Source: Planctomycetaceae bacterium
Lineage (GTDB): Bacteria; Planctomycetota; Planctomycetia; Pirellulales; Pirellulaceae
Direction: 5' to 3'
DNA length: 48,483 bases
Assembly: GCA_024642205.1 (NCBI GenBank)
Contig: JAHEBQ010000157.1
Location: forward strand, 1 to 48,483
Below, piece after piece: positions 35,592-44,206 of the stretch; the stretch's first letter is position 1, and every line of letters begins with the position of its first letter. Position numbers and translations under genes: made by a program. Below the pieces are notes generated by a model. The model saw nothing but the letters and a program-made list of their open reading frames with translations, was not told the DNA's origin and did not search any database.

Positions 35592-36164
35592 ATGGCGACC
35601 ATGACGGACGTTACACAAATCCTGAATCAGATTGAACAGGGCGACCCATCGGCCTCTGATAAGTTGCTCCCACTTCTCTACGACGAGCTGCGCGTCCTGG
35701 CTCGCCAACGCTTAACCAATGAGAAACCGGGGCAAACTTTGCAGGCCACGGCACTAGTGCATGAGGTCTATCTAAGGCTCATTGGTAATGACAATGAATC
35801 GACGGGATGGAATAGTCGAGGTCATTTCTTTGGTGCGGCCGCCGAAGCGATGCGGCGGATTTTGATCGAAAACGCGCGACGAAAAGGAAGAATTAGGCAC
35901 GGCGGTGCGGGTCAACGCTTGGACTTGATGGAATGCGACGTGCCTGTGAGCTCATCTCAGGTTGATTTGTTGGAGCTGGATGATGCCCTGCGCCGGCTTG
36001 AGGCGGAAGATCCAGGAAAAGCCTTGTTGGTAAAACTTAGATTCTTTGCAGGTTTGACGGTACCGGAAGCCGCCAAAGTTCTTGGGATTTCCGTGCCGAC
36101 GGCGGAAAGGTACTGGATATTCGCAAAAACCTGGCTTTTTGCTGAGCTCTCTGCTCCTTCTTAA
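35592..36164 (+). CDS. ECF-family RNA polymerase sigma factor (kinase-linked)
   Basis: 190 residues (ATG 35592; a second in-frame ATG at 35601 matches the start of its paralogue). Region sigma-2 is seen in LYDELRVLARQRL...LVHEVYLRL, followed by GHFFGAAAEAMRRILIENARR. Region sigma-4 is seen in FAGLTVPEAAKVLGISVPTAERYWIFAKTWL. This is the planctomycete/actinobacteria-type ECF group usually encoded beside Ser/Thr kinases rather than an anti-sigma factor. The TPR-kinase gene follows 124 bases downstream, so phosphorylation by that kinase is the expected control. Confidence 0.92.
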   Translation: MATMTDVTQILNQIEQGDPSASDKLLPLLYDELRVLARQRLTNEKPGQTLQATALVHEVYLRLIGNDNESTGWNSRGHFFGAAAEAMRRILIENARRKGRIRHGGAGQRLDLMECDVPVSSSQVDLLELDDALRRLEAEDPGKALLVKLRFFAGLTVPEAAKVLGISVPTAERYWIFAKTWLFAELSAPS

Positions 36165-36288
36165 ATATTTCTCGAAAAATATTGCTAACCTTTGATGGGT
36201 TTCAGGTCTGTTTGTCGCACTGCACTTGTGATCGCAACAAATGGCATTCACAAACTGAAATGACCAATGCCGCCGGAGGTCCAGATTC

Positions 36289-39200
36289 ATGAATCTACCA
36301 TTACCTTTAGAGGACATTTTTTTTGCGGCAATGGAAATGTCTTCGTCCAATGAACGTGCAGCGTATTTGGATCGTGTTTGTGCAGATGATAAAGCACTGC
36401 GGGCCAAAGTAGATCGAATGCTCGCAGCAAAAGTGCATGTCGAAAGCTTTTTGGAATTGCCGGCACAAATCACAAATGCAACAGGTGTAGCTAAAGTAAA
36501 AGAAACGGTCGAAATGCAAATTGGTCCCTACAAGCTCTTGGAACCTATCGGCGAAGGCGGCATGGGCACTGTCTACATGGCCGAGCAGACGGATCCTGTC
36601 CATCGGCGCGTCGCACTTAAGCTCATCAAGACCGGCATGGATACCAAACACGTGATCGCCCGTTTCGAGGCGGAGCGTCAAGCACTGGCGCTGATGGATC
36701 ATCCAAATATTTCCAAAGTTTATGACGCCGGCTCAACCGAGTCCGGCCATCCGTACTTTGTCATGGAATTGGTCAAAGGCAAACCGATTACCGAATTCTG
36801 TGACGAGCAACAGTTGGATACACGATCGCGCCTTGAACTGTTTCAGCAGGTTTGTCTGGGCGTCCAGCACGCTCACCAAAAAGGAATCATTCACCGCGAC
36901 ATCAAGCCGGACAATGTGCTCGTGGCTTTGTACGACGATCGCCCCGTGCCAAAAATAATTGACTTTGGCGTGGCCAAAGCGACTGGTGAGAGGTTAACCA
37001 AAAAAACGATGTTCACAGGGTTTGGGCAGATCGTCGGCACGTTGGCATACATGTCCCCCGAACAAGCGCAATTCAACCAGGAAGATATCGACACTCGCTG
37101 CGACATTTATTCACTGGGTGCGATACTTTATGAAATTTTGGTGGGCGAGCCTCCGTTTGACCGCGGGAAGATAAACACGCAGGCCCTGGGTGAAACCCTT
37201 CGAATGATCCGCGAAGATGAGCCGACCAAACCAAGTACCAAGTTAAGCGCAATCGGTCAGCCTGGTCAAAATACTTCCGGGCATTCTTCAGCAAAAAAAT
37301 TGGGACTGGCACTTCGAGGTGAATTGGACTGGATTGTCATGAAGTCGATTGAGAAAGATCGATCTCGAAGGTATGGAACGGCCAACGATTTTGCGACAGA
37401 CATCGACCATTATTTGAGGGGAGAGACCGTTGTCGCCCATCCGCCAAGCCGGTCTTATCGATTGAAGAAGTTCTGCCGTAAGTACAAAGGCCCTGTGTTG
37501 GCAGCCTCCTTGATCGGCGTGGCACTGCTGGCCGGGATCATCGGGACTGCGGTCGGACTAGTGCAAGCGGAATCACAACGTCAAGTTGCCGACGCACAGC
37601 GTGACCGAGCGGTTGAGGCTGAGCGACAGGCCAGCGCTCGGGCCAACGAACTGGAGCAGGTCTCCGACTTCCAAGCCAAAATATTCAGCCAAATCGATCC
37701 GTATACGACGGGGAGGCTGCTCGTCGAGGGCATGACCAAAAGTCTTGATGCCGCGTTGATCGAGGCCGGCTTGTCCGAGTCCGAGCGCGCCGAGCGAGTC
37801 AAGTCCTTCGAGATCCTTTGCAAGAATGTGAATGCCACCGACGCGGCTGTCGAGCTTATCGATCAAACCATTCTCAATCCGGCCGTGGCCGAGATCGACA
37901 AGCAGTTTGCAGACCAGCCAGTGGTTGCAGCGAAACTGTTAGAAGTAATAGCGACTCTATATCACGATCTGGGTTCTGAAGCCGCAGCATTGAGTTTAGT
38001 ACGGCGAGTTTTAGATATTCGCCGCCTTGCCTTGGGTGATGATCACCTCGACACAATCGAAACCCACGGCATGATTGGAGTATCGCTTGCGTATCTGGGG
38101 AGACTAAGTGAAGCCGAACCATACGTTCGTGAGGCGATGGAGAAAATTCGGCGCAATTTAGGTGAGGAGCATCCACTGGCGCTTACGTGGAAAAGCAATC
38201 TCGGTGGAATCCTGAGTTCATCTCAAGGACCAACCGAGGAATCGGAGCAGTACCTGCGCGAGGCGTTGGAGGGGCGACGTAACAGTTTAGGTGACGAAGA
38301 CCCAGAAACGCTTAGATCCATGATTGCATACGCACAAATACTTAAAGAGCGAGGCAGGATTGTCGATGCCGAATTGCAAATGCGTCGAGCATTCAAGGGA
38401 TGTCGTCGCGAGTTGGGAGTCGACGACTTTCAAACCCTGCGTGCAGTCAACGAACTGGCAAGCATCTTGTTGTTGCAGGGCAAGACCGGAGAGGCAACGC
38501 GGATGTTTCGCATGAATTTGGAGTCGACACGGCGAGTCAAAGGTGAAGAACATCCCATGACAGTCAGGGCACTCATCAATTTCGCTTCGGCTCTAAGTGA
38601 ACGTGGAGAGTCGGTAAAAGCAATGTCCCACAAGCGAGAGGCGGTTGAACTGTCTCGTCGTGTGTATGGCGATGACCATCCGGGAACTCTCAATGCCATC
38701 AACAACCTAGGCAACGGTTACCTGGCCCAAAGGAGATTCGTTGTAGCTGAGGCCTTGTTCCGAGAGAGCCTCGAGAAAAAACGCGAGGTATTGGGGTCTG
38801 AGCATCCCGACACGTTGAAAACAATGGGAAATCTGGGCCGTGCACTGGTCCAGCAGGGAAAACTGGACGAGGCGGAGTTGAATTTGCGCGAAGCCCTGGA
38901 TACGGGCCGTCGCATTTGGGTTGAGACGGACCCGAATTTGCAATCCGCGACTACGAATTTTGGAAACCTTTTGATAGCTCAAGGTAAATACACAGAAACC
39001 GTTGAATTACTGAAGGAAGTAAAAGAACGCTTGTCTCATTCAAAATCGGACGGCGACAGGTTGAGGTATGGAAATCTTTTAACGGCTTTTGGCAAGGCTC
39101 AAATGGGTCGGGGCGAGTTCGTTGCTGCAGAAGTCAGCCTGCTCGAAGCGCAACATCTGATTTCTGAAAATCGTGGCGCGTCGTACAACAACAAGTTCCA

Positions 39201-39354
39201 ATGCGCCGATGCGTTTGTGGCTTTTTACGCCGCATGGGACGCAGCGAAACCGGGTGAAGGCTATTCGGAAAAGCAAACCGAATGGAAACGCAAGCTCGAA
39301 GACCTGGTGCAACCTGAATCCGGCGATGACGCTGTGAAAGGAGACCAAGACTAA
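36289..39354 (+). CDS. Transmembrane Ser/Thr protein kinase with TPR repeats
   Basis: 1,021 residues, ggagg ribosome site. An N-terminal helical segment (1-70) is followed by a Hanks kinase domain (79 to about 380): glycine loop at 88-96, Lys111, HRD at 202-204, DFG at 225-227 and YMSPEQA in the activation segment, all intact. One membrane helix lies at about 402-424, then a coiled-coil stretch rich in Arg, Glu and Gln, then many TPR units of about 42 residues (..LGDDHLDTIETHGMIGVSL..; ..LGEEHPLALTWKSNLG..) to the end. The kinase would be cytoplasmic and the TPR array on the other side of the membrane, probably sensing a protein partner. Paired with the preceding sigma gene. A hairpin follows the stop. 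Confidence 0.93.
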   Translation: MNLPLPLEDIFFAAMEMSSSNERAAYLDRVCADDKALRAKVDRMLAAKVHVESFLELPAQITNATGVAKVKETVEMQIGPYKLLEPIGEGGMGTVYMAEQTDPVHRRVALKLIKTGMDTKHVIARFEAERQALALMDHPNISKVYDAGSTESGHPYFVMELVKGKPITEFCDEQQLDTRSRLELFQQVCLGVQHAHQKGIIHRDIKPDNVLVALYDDRPVPKIIDFGVAKATGERLTKKTMFTGFGQIVGTLAYMSPEQAQFNQEDIDTRCDIYSLGAILYEILVGEPPFDRGKINTQALGETLRMIREDEPTKPSTKLSAIGQPGQNTSGHSSAKKLGLALRGELDWIVMKSIEKDRSRRYGTANDFATDIDHYLRGETVVAHPPSRSYRLKKFCRKYKGPVLAASLIGVALLAGIIGTAVGLVQAESQRQVADAQRDRAVEAERQASARANELEQVSDFQAKIFSQIDPYTTGRLLVEGMTKSLDAALIEAGLSESERAERVKSFEILCKNVNATDAAVELIDQTILNPAVAEIDKQFADQPVVAAKLLEVIATLYHDLGSEAAALSLVRRVLDIRRLALGDDHLDTIETHGMIGVSLAYLGRLSEAEPYVREAMEKIRRNLGEEHPLALTWKSNLGGILSSSQGPTEESEQYLREALEGRRNSLGDEDPETLRSMIAYAQILKERGRIVDAELQMRRAFKGCRRELGVDDFQTLRAVNELASILLLQGKTGEATRMFRMNLESTRRVKGEEHPMTVRALINFASALSERGESVKAMSHKREAVELSRRVYGDDHPGTLNAINNLGNGYLAQRRFVVAEALFRESLEKKREVLGSEHPDTLKTMGNLGRALVQQGKLDEAELNLREALDTGRRIWVETDPNLQSATTNFGNLLIAQGKYTETVELLKEVKERLSHSKSDGDRLRYGNLLTAFGKAQMGRGEFVAAEVSLLEAQHLISENRGASYNNKFQCADAFVAFYAAWDAAKPGEGYSEKQTEWKRKLEDLVQPESGDDAVKGDQD

Positions 39355-39425
39355 CAAAGAACAAAAGAACTTGAGAAAGTTCGAAAGAGGGAGGCCAGTT
39401 CGAAACTGGCAAAGAAAAAACTGGC

Positions 39426-39464
39426 CGGCGAGGGTTCACACGGGCAAGCGGAATTCCCTCACCG
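39426..39464 (+). terminator. Hairpin after the first kinase gene
   Basis: cggcgaggg (39426-39434) pairs with ccctcaccg (39456-39464), with one G-T pair and a 21-base loop. No T-run. A similar stem-loop follows the second kinase gene. Confidence 0.4.
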
Positions 39465-39557
39465 ACCGCCAAGCAAGCCCGGGGCATCACCGTCTGCGAG
39501 CCCCGACGTTGGCATCTCATTTTAATGCAGGCGAATCATTCTAACGAGGATAAAACG

Positions 39558-41177
39558 ATGGCCAATCATCATTTTGAAAATCAAAAGTTTACATGGATGA
39601 ATTGCTCAAAGATTCAGCGCATGAAATCGATTTTGATTCTCCCTCAACGAACCTGCACCATGATCGCGATACTCGTCACTCTCGCGGTTTCTTTGATCGT
39701 TGAAGAATCGATATCGAATGCCAATGCCCAGGATCCGCCGCAATATCTTGTGACCTCGATGGAGAACATTCAGGGTGAAACATTCAGGCCGACAGATATT
39801 AACAATGCAGGTTTGGTAACGTTGGGAAAGTATTCCAATCCACATCTTTTTGTTGATGTGCCTAATACGCCAGGGCTCATGTACGACATCAACAACCTTC
39901 CCGATGCGATGTGGATCGATCTCAAAACAGGTGACATGTGGGATCAAGCCACAACTCCCTGGATTGCCGATGGTGCGACTGGCATCAATGAGAGCAATCA
40001 GATCGTCGGAACTGCGTACGTTCCAAATGGGCCAGACAGAGTATATGTGCTCGAGAACCCATTGGGAACCAACCCTGTATTCAAACTACTTCCTGGATTT
40101 GGCAACGGGGTCCGGGGAAATGCTATTAATGCTGACGGAGTTGTTGTCGGTACTGCGGAGGGTCAAATCGTTGTGTTCGATCCAAGAACCGATCCGAATC
40201 CCTACGCGCCCGTTGGTATCTCGGCTCCTGTCGATCTTACTGGTGGCCTGAGTGAGGCCCAGGAAATCAACGTCCATGGCGACATCGTGACTCCAACTGG
40301 ACATATCGTTTCACCCGCTGGCTATCTTCTCGACGGCAGCTTCAATTATGAACAAGCATCGGTTTATTATTACGATGGATATTTGTTTTATGGAATTAAC
40401 GACTCCAGGCAAATCTGTGGGTCGCGGCCCAGCACGGGACGCGGCAGAAATCAGCAGAGCGGCGGAACAGTGCGATTTCAATATGACCCGGACGCCACAA
40501 GCGAAGGCGATCGTTTGGTTGTCGATGCGCTGATCGGCGATTCGACGGCACCTCATTTCTGTGACGTCAACGAGTTCGGCGACGTGGCGTTCGACAATAA
40601 TCGAGCCTATGTTTACCTGGAAAGTCCTGAAACTCCTGGTCTCTACGCACTCGATCAACACGTTGTGTTTGCCTCGCCCGACGACGAAGCCAAATGGATG
40701 GCGAGCGCTCGGGCCCAGCCCAACGGAATCAACGATCTAGGGCAAATCATCGTTCGCGGTGATGGCCAACTTGGTTTTTTCCTCACTCCAATCGCCCCAG
40801 TCGATCCAGGACCAACTCTCTCGGTCAACGACGTGACGATGGACGAAGGGAGTGATGGTTCAACCACCATTGGTCATTTTACGATCACGCTTTCCGGAGA
40901 CATCGGCGGGACTGTAATGGTTTCATATGCGATTATTGATGGAAGTGCAACGGTGGCGGATAGCGACTATTCCACAAACCTCGAATCCGACGTCCTTAGT
41001 TTTTCTCCTGGAGAGACATCAAAAGAAGTTGAATTCACGATTATCGGCGACAACACAAAAGAACCGGATGAGACGTTTTTGATTCAATTGGGAGAAGCAG
41101 TAGGTGGAGCGACTGTAATCAAGGGCCAAGGTACGGCCACGATCAAAAACGATGACAAAAAGGGAGGCCGTAGGTAG
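39558..41177 (+). CDS. Exported HAF-repeat and Calx-beta protein
   Basis: 539 residues from ATG 39558, chosen for the gagga ribosome site. It has a long basic N-terminus, then a hydrophobic segment (MIAILVTLAVSLIV) and ANAQ cleavage near residue 58. The body has HAF-type repeats (ATGINESNQIVGTAYV; AINADGVVVGTAEG; NGINDLGQIIVRGDGQLGFF) typical of exported planctomycete proteins. The last 120 residues form a Calx-beta domain (LSVNDVTMDEGSDGS...DYS...GDNTKEPDETFLIQL), a calcium-binding adhesion module. It follows the kinase after 203 bases and ends before a good terminator, so it closes the sigma-kinase module. Confidence 0.85.
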   Translation: MANHHFENQKFTWMNCSKIQRMKSILILPQRTCTMIAILVTLAVSLIVEESISNANAQDPPQYLVTSMENIQGETFRPTDINNAGLVTLGKYSNPHLFVDVPNTPGLMYDINNLPDAMWIDLKTGDMWDQATTPWIADGATGINESNQIVGTAYVPNGPDRVYVLENPLGTNPVFKLLPGFGNGVRGNAINADGVVVGTAEGQIVVFDPRTDPNPYAPVGISAPVDLTGGLSEAQEINVHGDIVTPTGHIVSPAGYLLDGSFNYEQASVYYYDGYLFYGINDSRQICGSRPSTGRGRNQQSGGTVRFQYDPDATSEGDRLVVDALIGDSTAPHFCDVNEFGDVAFDNNRAYVYLESPETPGLYALDQHVVFASPDDEAKWMASARAQPNGINDLGQIIVRGDGQLGFFLTPIAPVDPGPTLSVNDVTMDEGSDGSTTIGHFTITLSGDIGGTVMVSYAIIDGSATVADSDYSTNLESDVLSFSPGETSKEVEFTIIGDNTKEPDETFLIQLGEAVGGATVIKGQGTATIKNDDKKGGRR

Positions 41178-41210
41178 CAAGCCGGCGATCATCAATATCA
41201 AATTGAGATA

Positions 41211-41249
41211 ACCCCGTGCGGCTCCTGTCGTGTCGCACGGGGTTCCTTT
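41211..41249 (+). terminator. Rho-independent-type terminator
   Basis: accccgtgcg (41211-41220) and cgcacggggt (41234-41243) form a perfect 10-base stem with a 13-base loop, followed by tcctttg. It sits 33 bases after the Calx-beta gene. Confidence 0.75.
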
Positions 41250-41320
41250 GTGCCATGCCATCGTCGTCGCCATGTCTCGATTCCGAGAAACTCAACCCTT
41301 TTTCGGATTGGCTGGAAACC

Positions 41321-41440
41321 GACCGATTCTCGAATCGCCATACCTTTTATGGATAGCTAAAACCGAGGTCAAAAAACGTCGGGATTAGGTTGTTGGGACA
41401 CTCAATCGCCGATTTGGCCATTTTGGCGGTTTCTGTCCCC
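41321..41440 (+). promoter_or_regulatory. 120-base element, copy A (upstream of the PQQ-propeller gene)
   Basis: Starts gaccgattctcgaatcgcc and ends ggtttctgtcccc. It matches copy B (43348-43467) except at three positions by eye. An inverted pair tgggaca / tgtcccc brackets the core tcaatcgccgatttggcc. It lies about 250 bases before the gene. Confidence 0.75.
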
Positions 41441-41687
41441 AACAACCCAACGTTTGTTGCCGCATTGTAATGCGTACTAAAGGCCATCCTGAACGCGAGG
41501 ATCGCGGAACAAATCAGGCGACAAAAACCCGCGTCCAGTTTTTTGTCAACGACCAAATGCGCGTCCAGAATATCAAGCCGTTGAGGATTAAAACCCCTAT
41601 CAGTTCGCCAAATTTGATTTACAGCTGTTTAATTTCTCGCAATAATTTGTCGTCTGTAAGCCCGTGCCAAATCAACGATCGACTGTC

Positions 41688-43205
41688 ATGAGAAATAATT
41701 TTGAATTTTGTGTTCGTTTAAAACTGATCTTCCTCCTGTTGTCCTCTTTCGGCCTCGGCGGTGCCATTGGCCAGGAGCCAGGTCCGAACGTCATTCAATG
41801 GTCTCAGTTCCGGGGCCAGAACGCGGCTGGCATTGCCGAAGGGCAGACGACCGTTCCAGTCGAATTCGGCCCCAAAAAGAATTTGCTCTGGAAGACCGAG
41901 GTTCCTTCCGGCGCATCATCACCTTGCATTTGGGAAAATCGAATTTTTCTAACTGCATACGACAGGTCGTCAAAAAAACTGGAAGTTATCTGCACCGATC
42001 GTAGTAACGGCAAGATTGTTTGGCGACGAGCGGTTGAGGTCGATAATATAGAAAAGGTACACGCCGCCAGCAGTCCGGCCAGCGGAACAGCGGCAACCGA
42101 TGGGGAACACGTATATGTCTATTTCGGTTCTCGAGGGCTGCTCTGCTACGACTTCGACGGCGAATTGATTTGGTCAATCGACATGCCAATTCCAATAACT
42201 CGTAATGGATCCGGAACTTCTCCGGTGGTCGTTGGCGATCTGGTTTTGCTGAATCGAGATCAAAAGAACGACCCGCACTTGCTGGCCGTCGACAAAACGA
42301 ATGGAGACGTGGTTTGGAAACATGTGTTTCATTTCGCTCCAGGCATCCTAACCGAAGGTTATGCCACACCGATCATTCACCATGATCAGGTGATACTTCA
42401 CACTCATGAGGGAATACGCGCGATCAGCTTGTCCGAGGGCAAATCGATCTGGCAGGTCAATACAATTACAACCGGTTGCTCAACGCCCGTGATATTCGGA
42501 AACAATCTTTTTGTTGCAACCTGGCAGAATTTGGGAGAACCCTCGCTTCGCAGAAAGATACCGACGTTCGAGGATCTTAAGGAGTATGACAAGGACCAAG
42601 ATGGCACGATTGGGTTTGACGAATTCCCTTGGAAATTTCTGCTATTTGATCGACCTGAAGCGGTCGACGAGAAAGGCGTACAACTACCACTAAGATTTTT
42701 GCTTGGCTCGGTCGACGACGACAAAAACCGAAAATTGACTCAGCAGGAGTGGGACAAGTTTACCCAGCAATGGGCTGGTGACGTCAAGGACCATGGCTTG
42801 CTTTCAATCAAACTTGGTGGAGAAGGAAATGTGTCTGAGACGCATGTGAGCGTACTGGAAAAACAGAGCATTCCCGAAGTGCCATCGCCTCTAGTTCACG
42901 ACGGACGCATTTACATGATCAAAAATGGTGGCATCGTAAACTGCCTGGATGCGGAAACGGGGAAGGGGCTTTTCAAGCAGCGAATTTCTGCGCGGGGCTC
43001 ATACTACGCATCGCCAATTGTTGTTGGCGACAACATCTATCTCACGTCGGGTCAAGGAGTCGTGACGGTCCTAAGAGCCGCTGACGAACTCGACGTGATC
43101 GCCATGAACGACTTGTCCGAACGAATCATGGCAACTCCAGCGGCAGTCGATGGTACGCTTTACATCCGTACTGACGAACACCTGTACGCATTTTCTTTGC
43201 GTTGA
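41688..43205 (+). CDS. Exported PQQ-like beta-propeller protein with inserted EF-hand region
   Basis: 505 residues from ATG 41688. The signal peptide ends near GAIGQ. Propeller blades of the outer-membrane-assembly/quinoprotein type are visible (WKTEVPSGASSPCIWENRIFL; SPVVVGDLVLLNRD; AVDKTNGDVVWKH; ISLSEGKSIWQV; CLDAETGKGLFKQ; YASPIVVGDNIYLTSGQG). Between blades there is an EF-hand pair: YDKDQDGTIGFDEF (canonical loop) and DDDKNRKLTQQEW. No lipobox and no dehydrogenase active-site motif are seen. Such proteins in planctomycetes are periplasmic and presumed binding or scaffold proteins. It lies between the two sigma-kinase modules and shares the upstream element with one of them. Confidence 0.87.
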   Translation: MRNNFEFCVRLKLIFLLLSSFGLGGAIGQEPGPNVIQWSQFRGQNAAGIAEGQTTVPVEFGPKKNLLWKTEVPSGASSPCIWENRIFLTAYDRSSKKLEVICTDRSNGKIVWRRAVEVDNIEKVHAASSPASGTAATDGEHVYVYFGSRGLLCYDFDGELIWSIDMPIPITRNGSGTSPVVVGDLVLLNRDQKNDPHLLAVDKTNGDVVWKHVFHFAPGILTEGYATPIIHHDQVILHTHEGIRAISLSEGKSIWQVNTITTGCSTPVIFGNNLFVATWQNLGEPSLRRKIPTFEDLKEYDKDQDGTIGFDEFPWKFLLFDRPEAVDEKGVQLPLRFLLGSVDDDKNRKLTQQEWDKFTQQWAGDVKDHGLLSIKLGGEGNVSETHVSVLEKQSIPEVPSPLVHDGRIYMIKNGGIVNCLDAETGKGLFKQRISARGSYYASPIVVGDNIYLTSGQGVVTVLRAADELDVIAMNDLSERIMATPAAVDGTLYIRTDEHLYAFSLR

Positions 43206-43541
43206 AGTTGATATCAGTCGGCCAAAATAGCAGACCGTTGGGCTTTAAATCCCCTCGCTCGACAGGCGGTCGCTCGCTGGTGGGATGTCATAGCGACGCA
43301 GTACGCGCCATTTTCTCCGCGATGGCTTACGGCGCGCACCGAAAAAGGACCGATTCTCGAATAGCCATACCTTTTATGGATAGCTAAAACCGAGGTCAAA
43401 AAACGTCGGGATTAGGTTGTTGGGACACTCAATCGCCGATTTGGCCATTTTGGTCGTTTCTGTCCCCATCAATGGAACGTTTCTTGGTGGCAAACTCTTT
43501 TGGGTGGCCATTGATCGCATCTGCACATCCCGTCAGATATC
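43206..43541. other. Intergenic region carrying copy B of the 120-base element
   Basis: 336 bases between the PQQ-propeller gene and the second sigma gene. Its middle part is the repeated element. No other gene seen. Confidence 0.5.
43348..43467 (+). promoter_or_regulatory. 120-base element, copy B (upstream of the second ECF sigma gene)
   Basis: Nearly identical to copy A (three differences by eye) and similar in its core to copy C (35436-35527). It ends about 75 bases before the sigma gene and is followed by atcaatggaac, which copy C also has. Position and conservation fit a promoter or operator region. Confidence 0.75.
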
Positions 43542-44111
43542 ATGTATCGCATGACCGACGTTACACAAATCCTCAACGCGATTCAGCAAGGCGATCCGTC
43601 CGCGTCCGATCAATTGCTTCCTCTTGTTTATGAGGAACTGCGATTGCTCGCACGCCAACGACTGGCTAACGAAAAACCCGGTCAAACGCTGCAGGCGACC
43701 GCCCTCGTTCACGAGGCCTACCTGCGTTTGGTAGGGAAGGAAAACGACGCCAGCTGGGACAATCGTGGCCACTTCTTTGCGGCGGCTGCCGAAGCGATTA
43801 GACGGATCCTGGTGAATAACGCGGTGCGCAAACAACGCGAAAAACACGGTGGCGACAAGTGCAGAATCGACATGGAGGCGGTAGAATTTGGGACCCATTT
43901 GCCACCGGACGAGTTTCTCATGCTTAATGAAGCCATCGAACAGTTGGCCGAGCACGATGAAATCGCGGCCAATCTGGTCAAATTGAGTTATTTTGCAGGT
44001 CAATCACTTGAAGATGCCGCCCGCCTATTGGGTGTTCCCCGGTCCACGGCTTACCGACACTGGACCTACGCCAGGGCTTGGTTAATTTCCCAGCTGCAGA
44101 TCGCCAATTAA
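43542..44111 (+). CDS. ECF-family RNA polymerase sigma factor (kinase-linked)
   Basis: 189 residues (ATG 43542 or, matching the paralogue, ATG 43551). It is a paralogue of the sigma factor at 35592: same MTDVTQILN start, LLARQRLANEKPGQTLQATAL in sigma-2, GHFFAAAAEAIRRILVNNA, and sigma-4 YFAGQSLEDAARLLGVPRSTAYRHW. The same ECF group without an obvious anti-sigma factor. The TPR-kinase gene follows directly. The high similarity of the two sigma genes and of their upstream elements suggests segment duplication and possible cross-regulation. Confidence 0.92.
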   Translation: MYRMTDVTQILNAIQQGDPSASDQLLPLVYEELRLLARQRLANEKPGQTLQATALVHEAYLRLVGKENDASWDNRGHFFAAAAEAIRRILVNNAVRKQREKHGGDKCRIDMEAVEFGTHLPPDEFLMLNEAIEQLAEHDEIAANLVKLSYFAGQSLEDAARLLGVPRSTAYRHWTYARAWLISQLQIAN

Positions 44112-44206
44112 ATTCCACTATTATGGCAAACTTATGAGATTTTTGGGACTTTACCGTCCTCAAAATTGCATTGCCTCTTAACTGGTATTTTGTATTGGGT
44201 CTGCCA

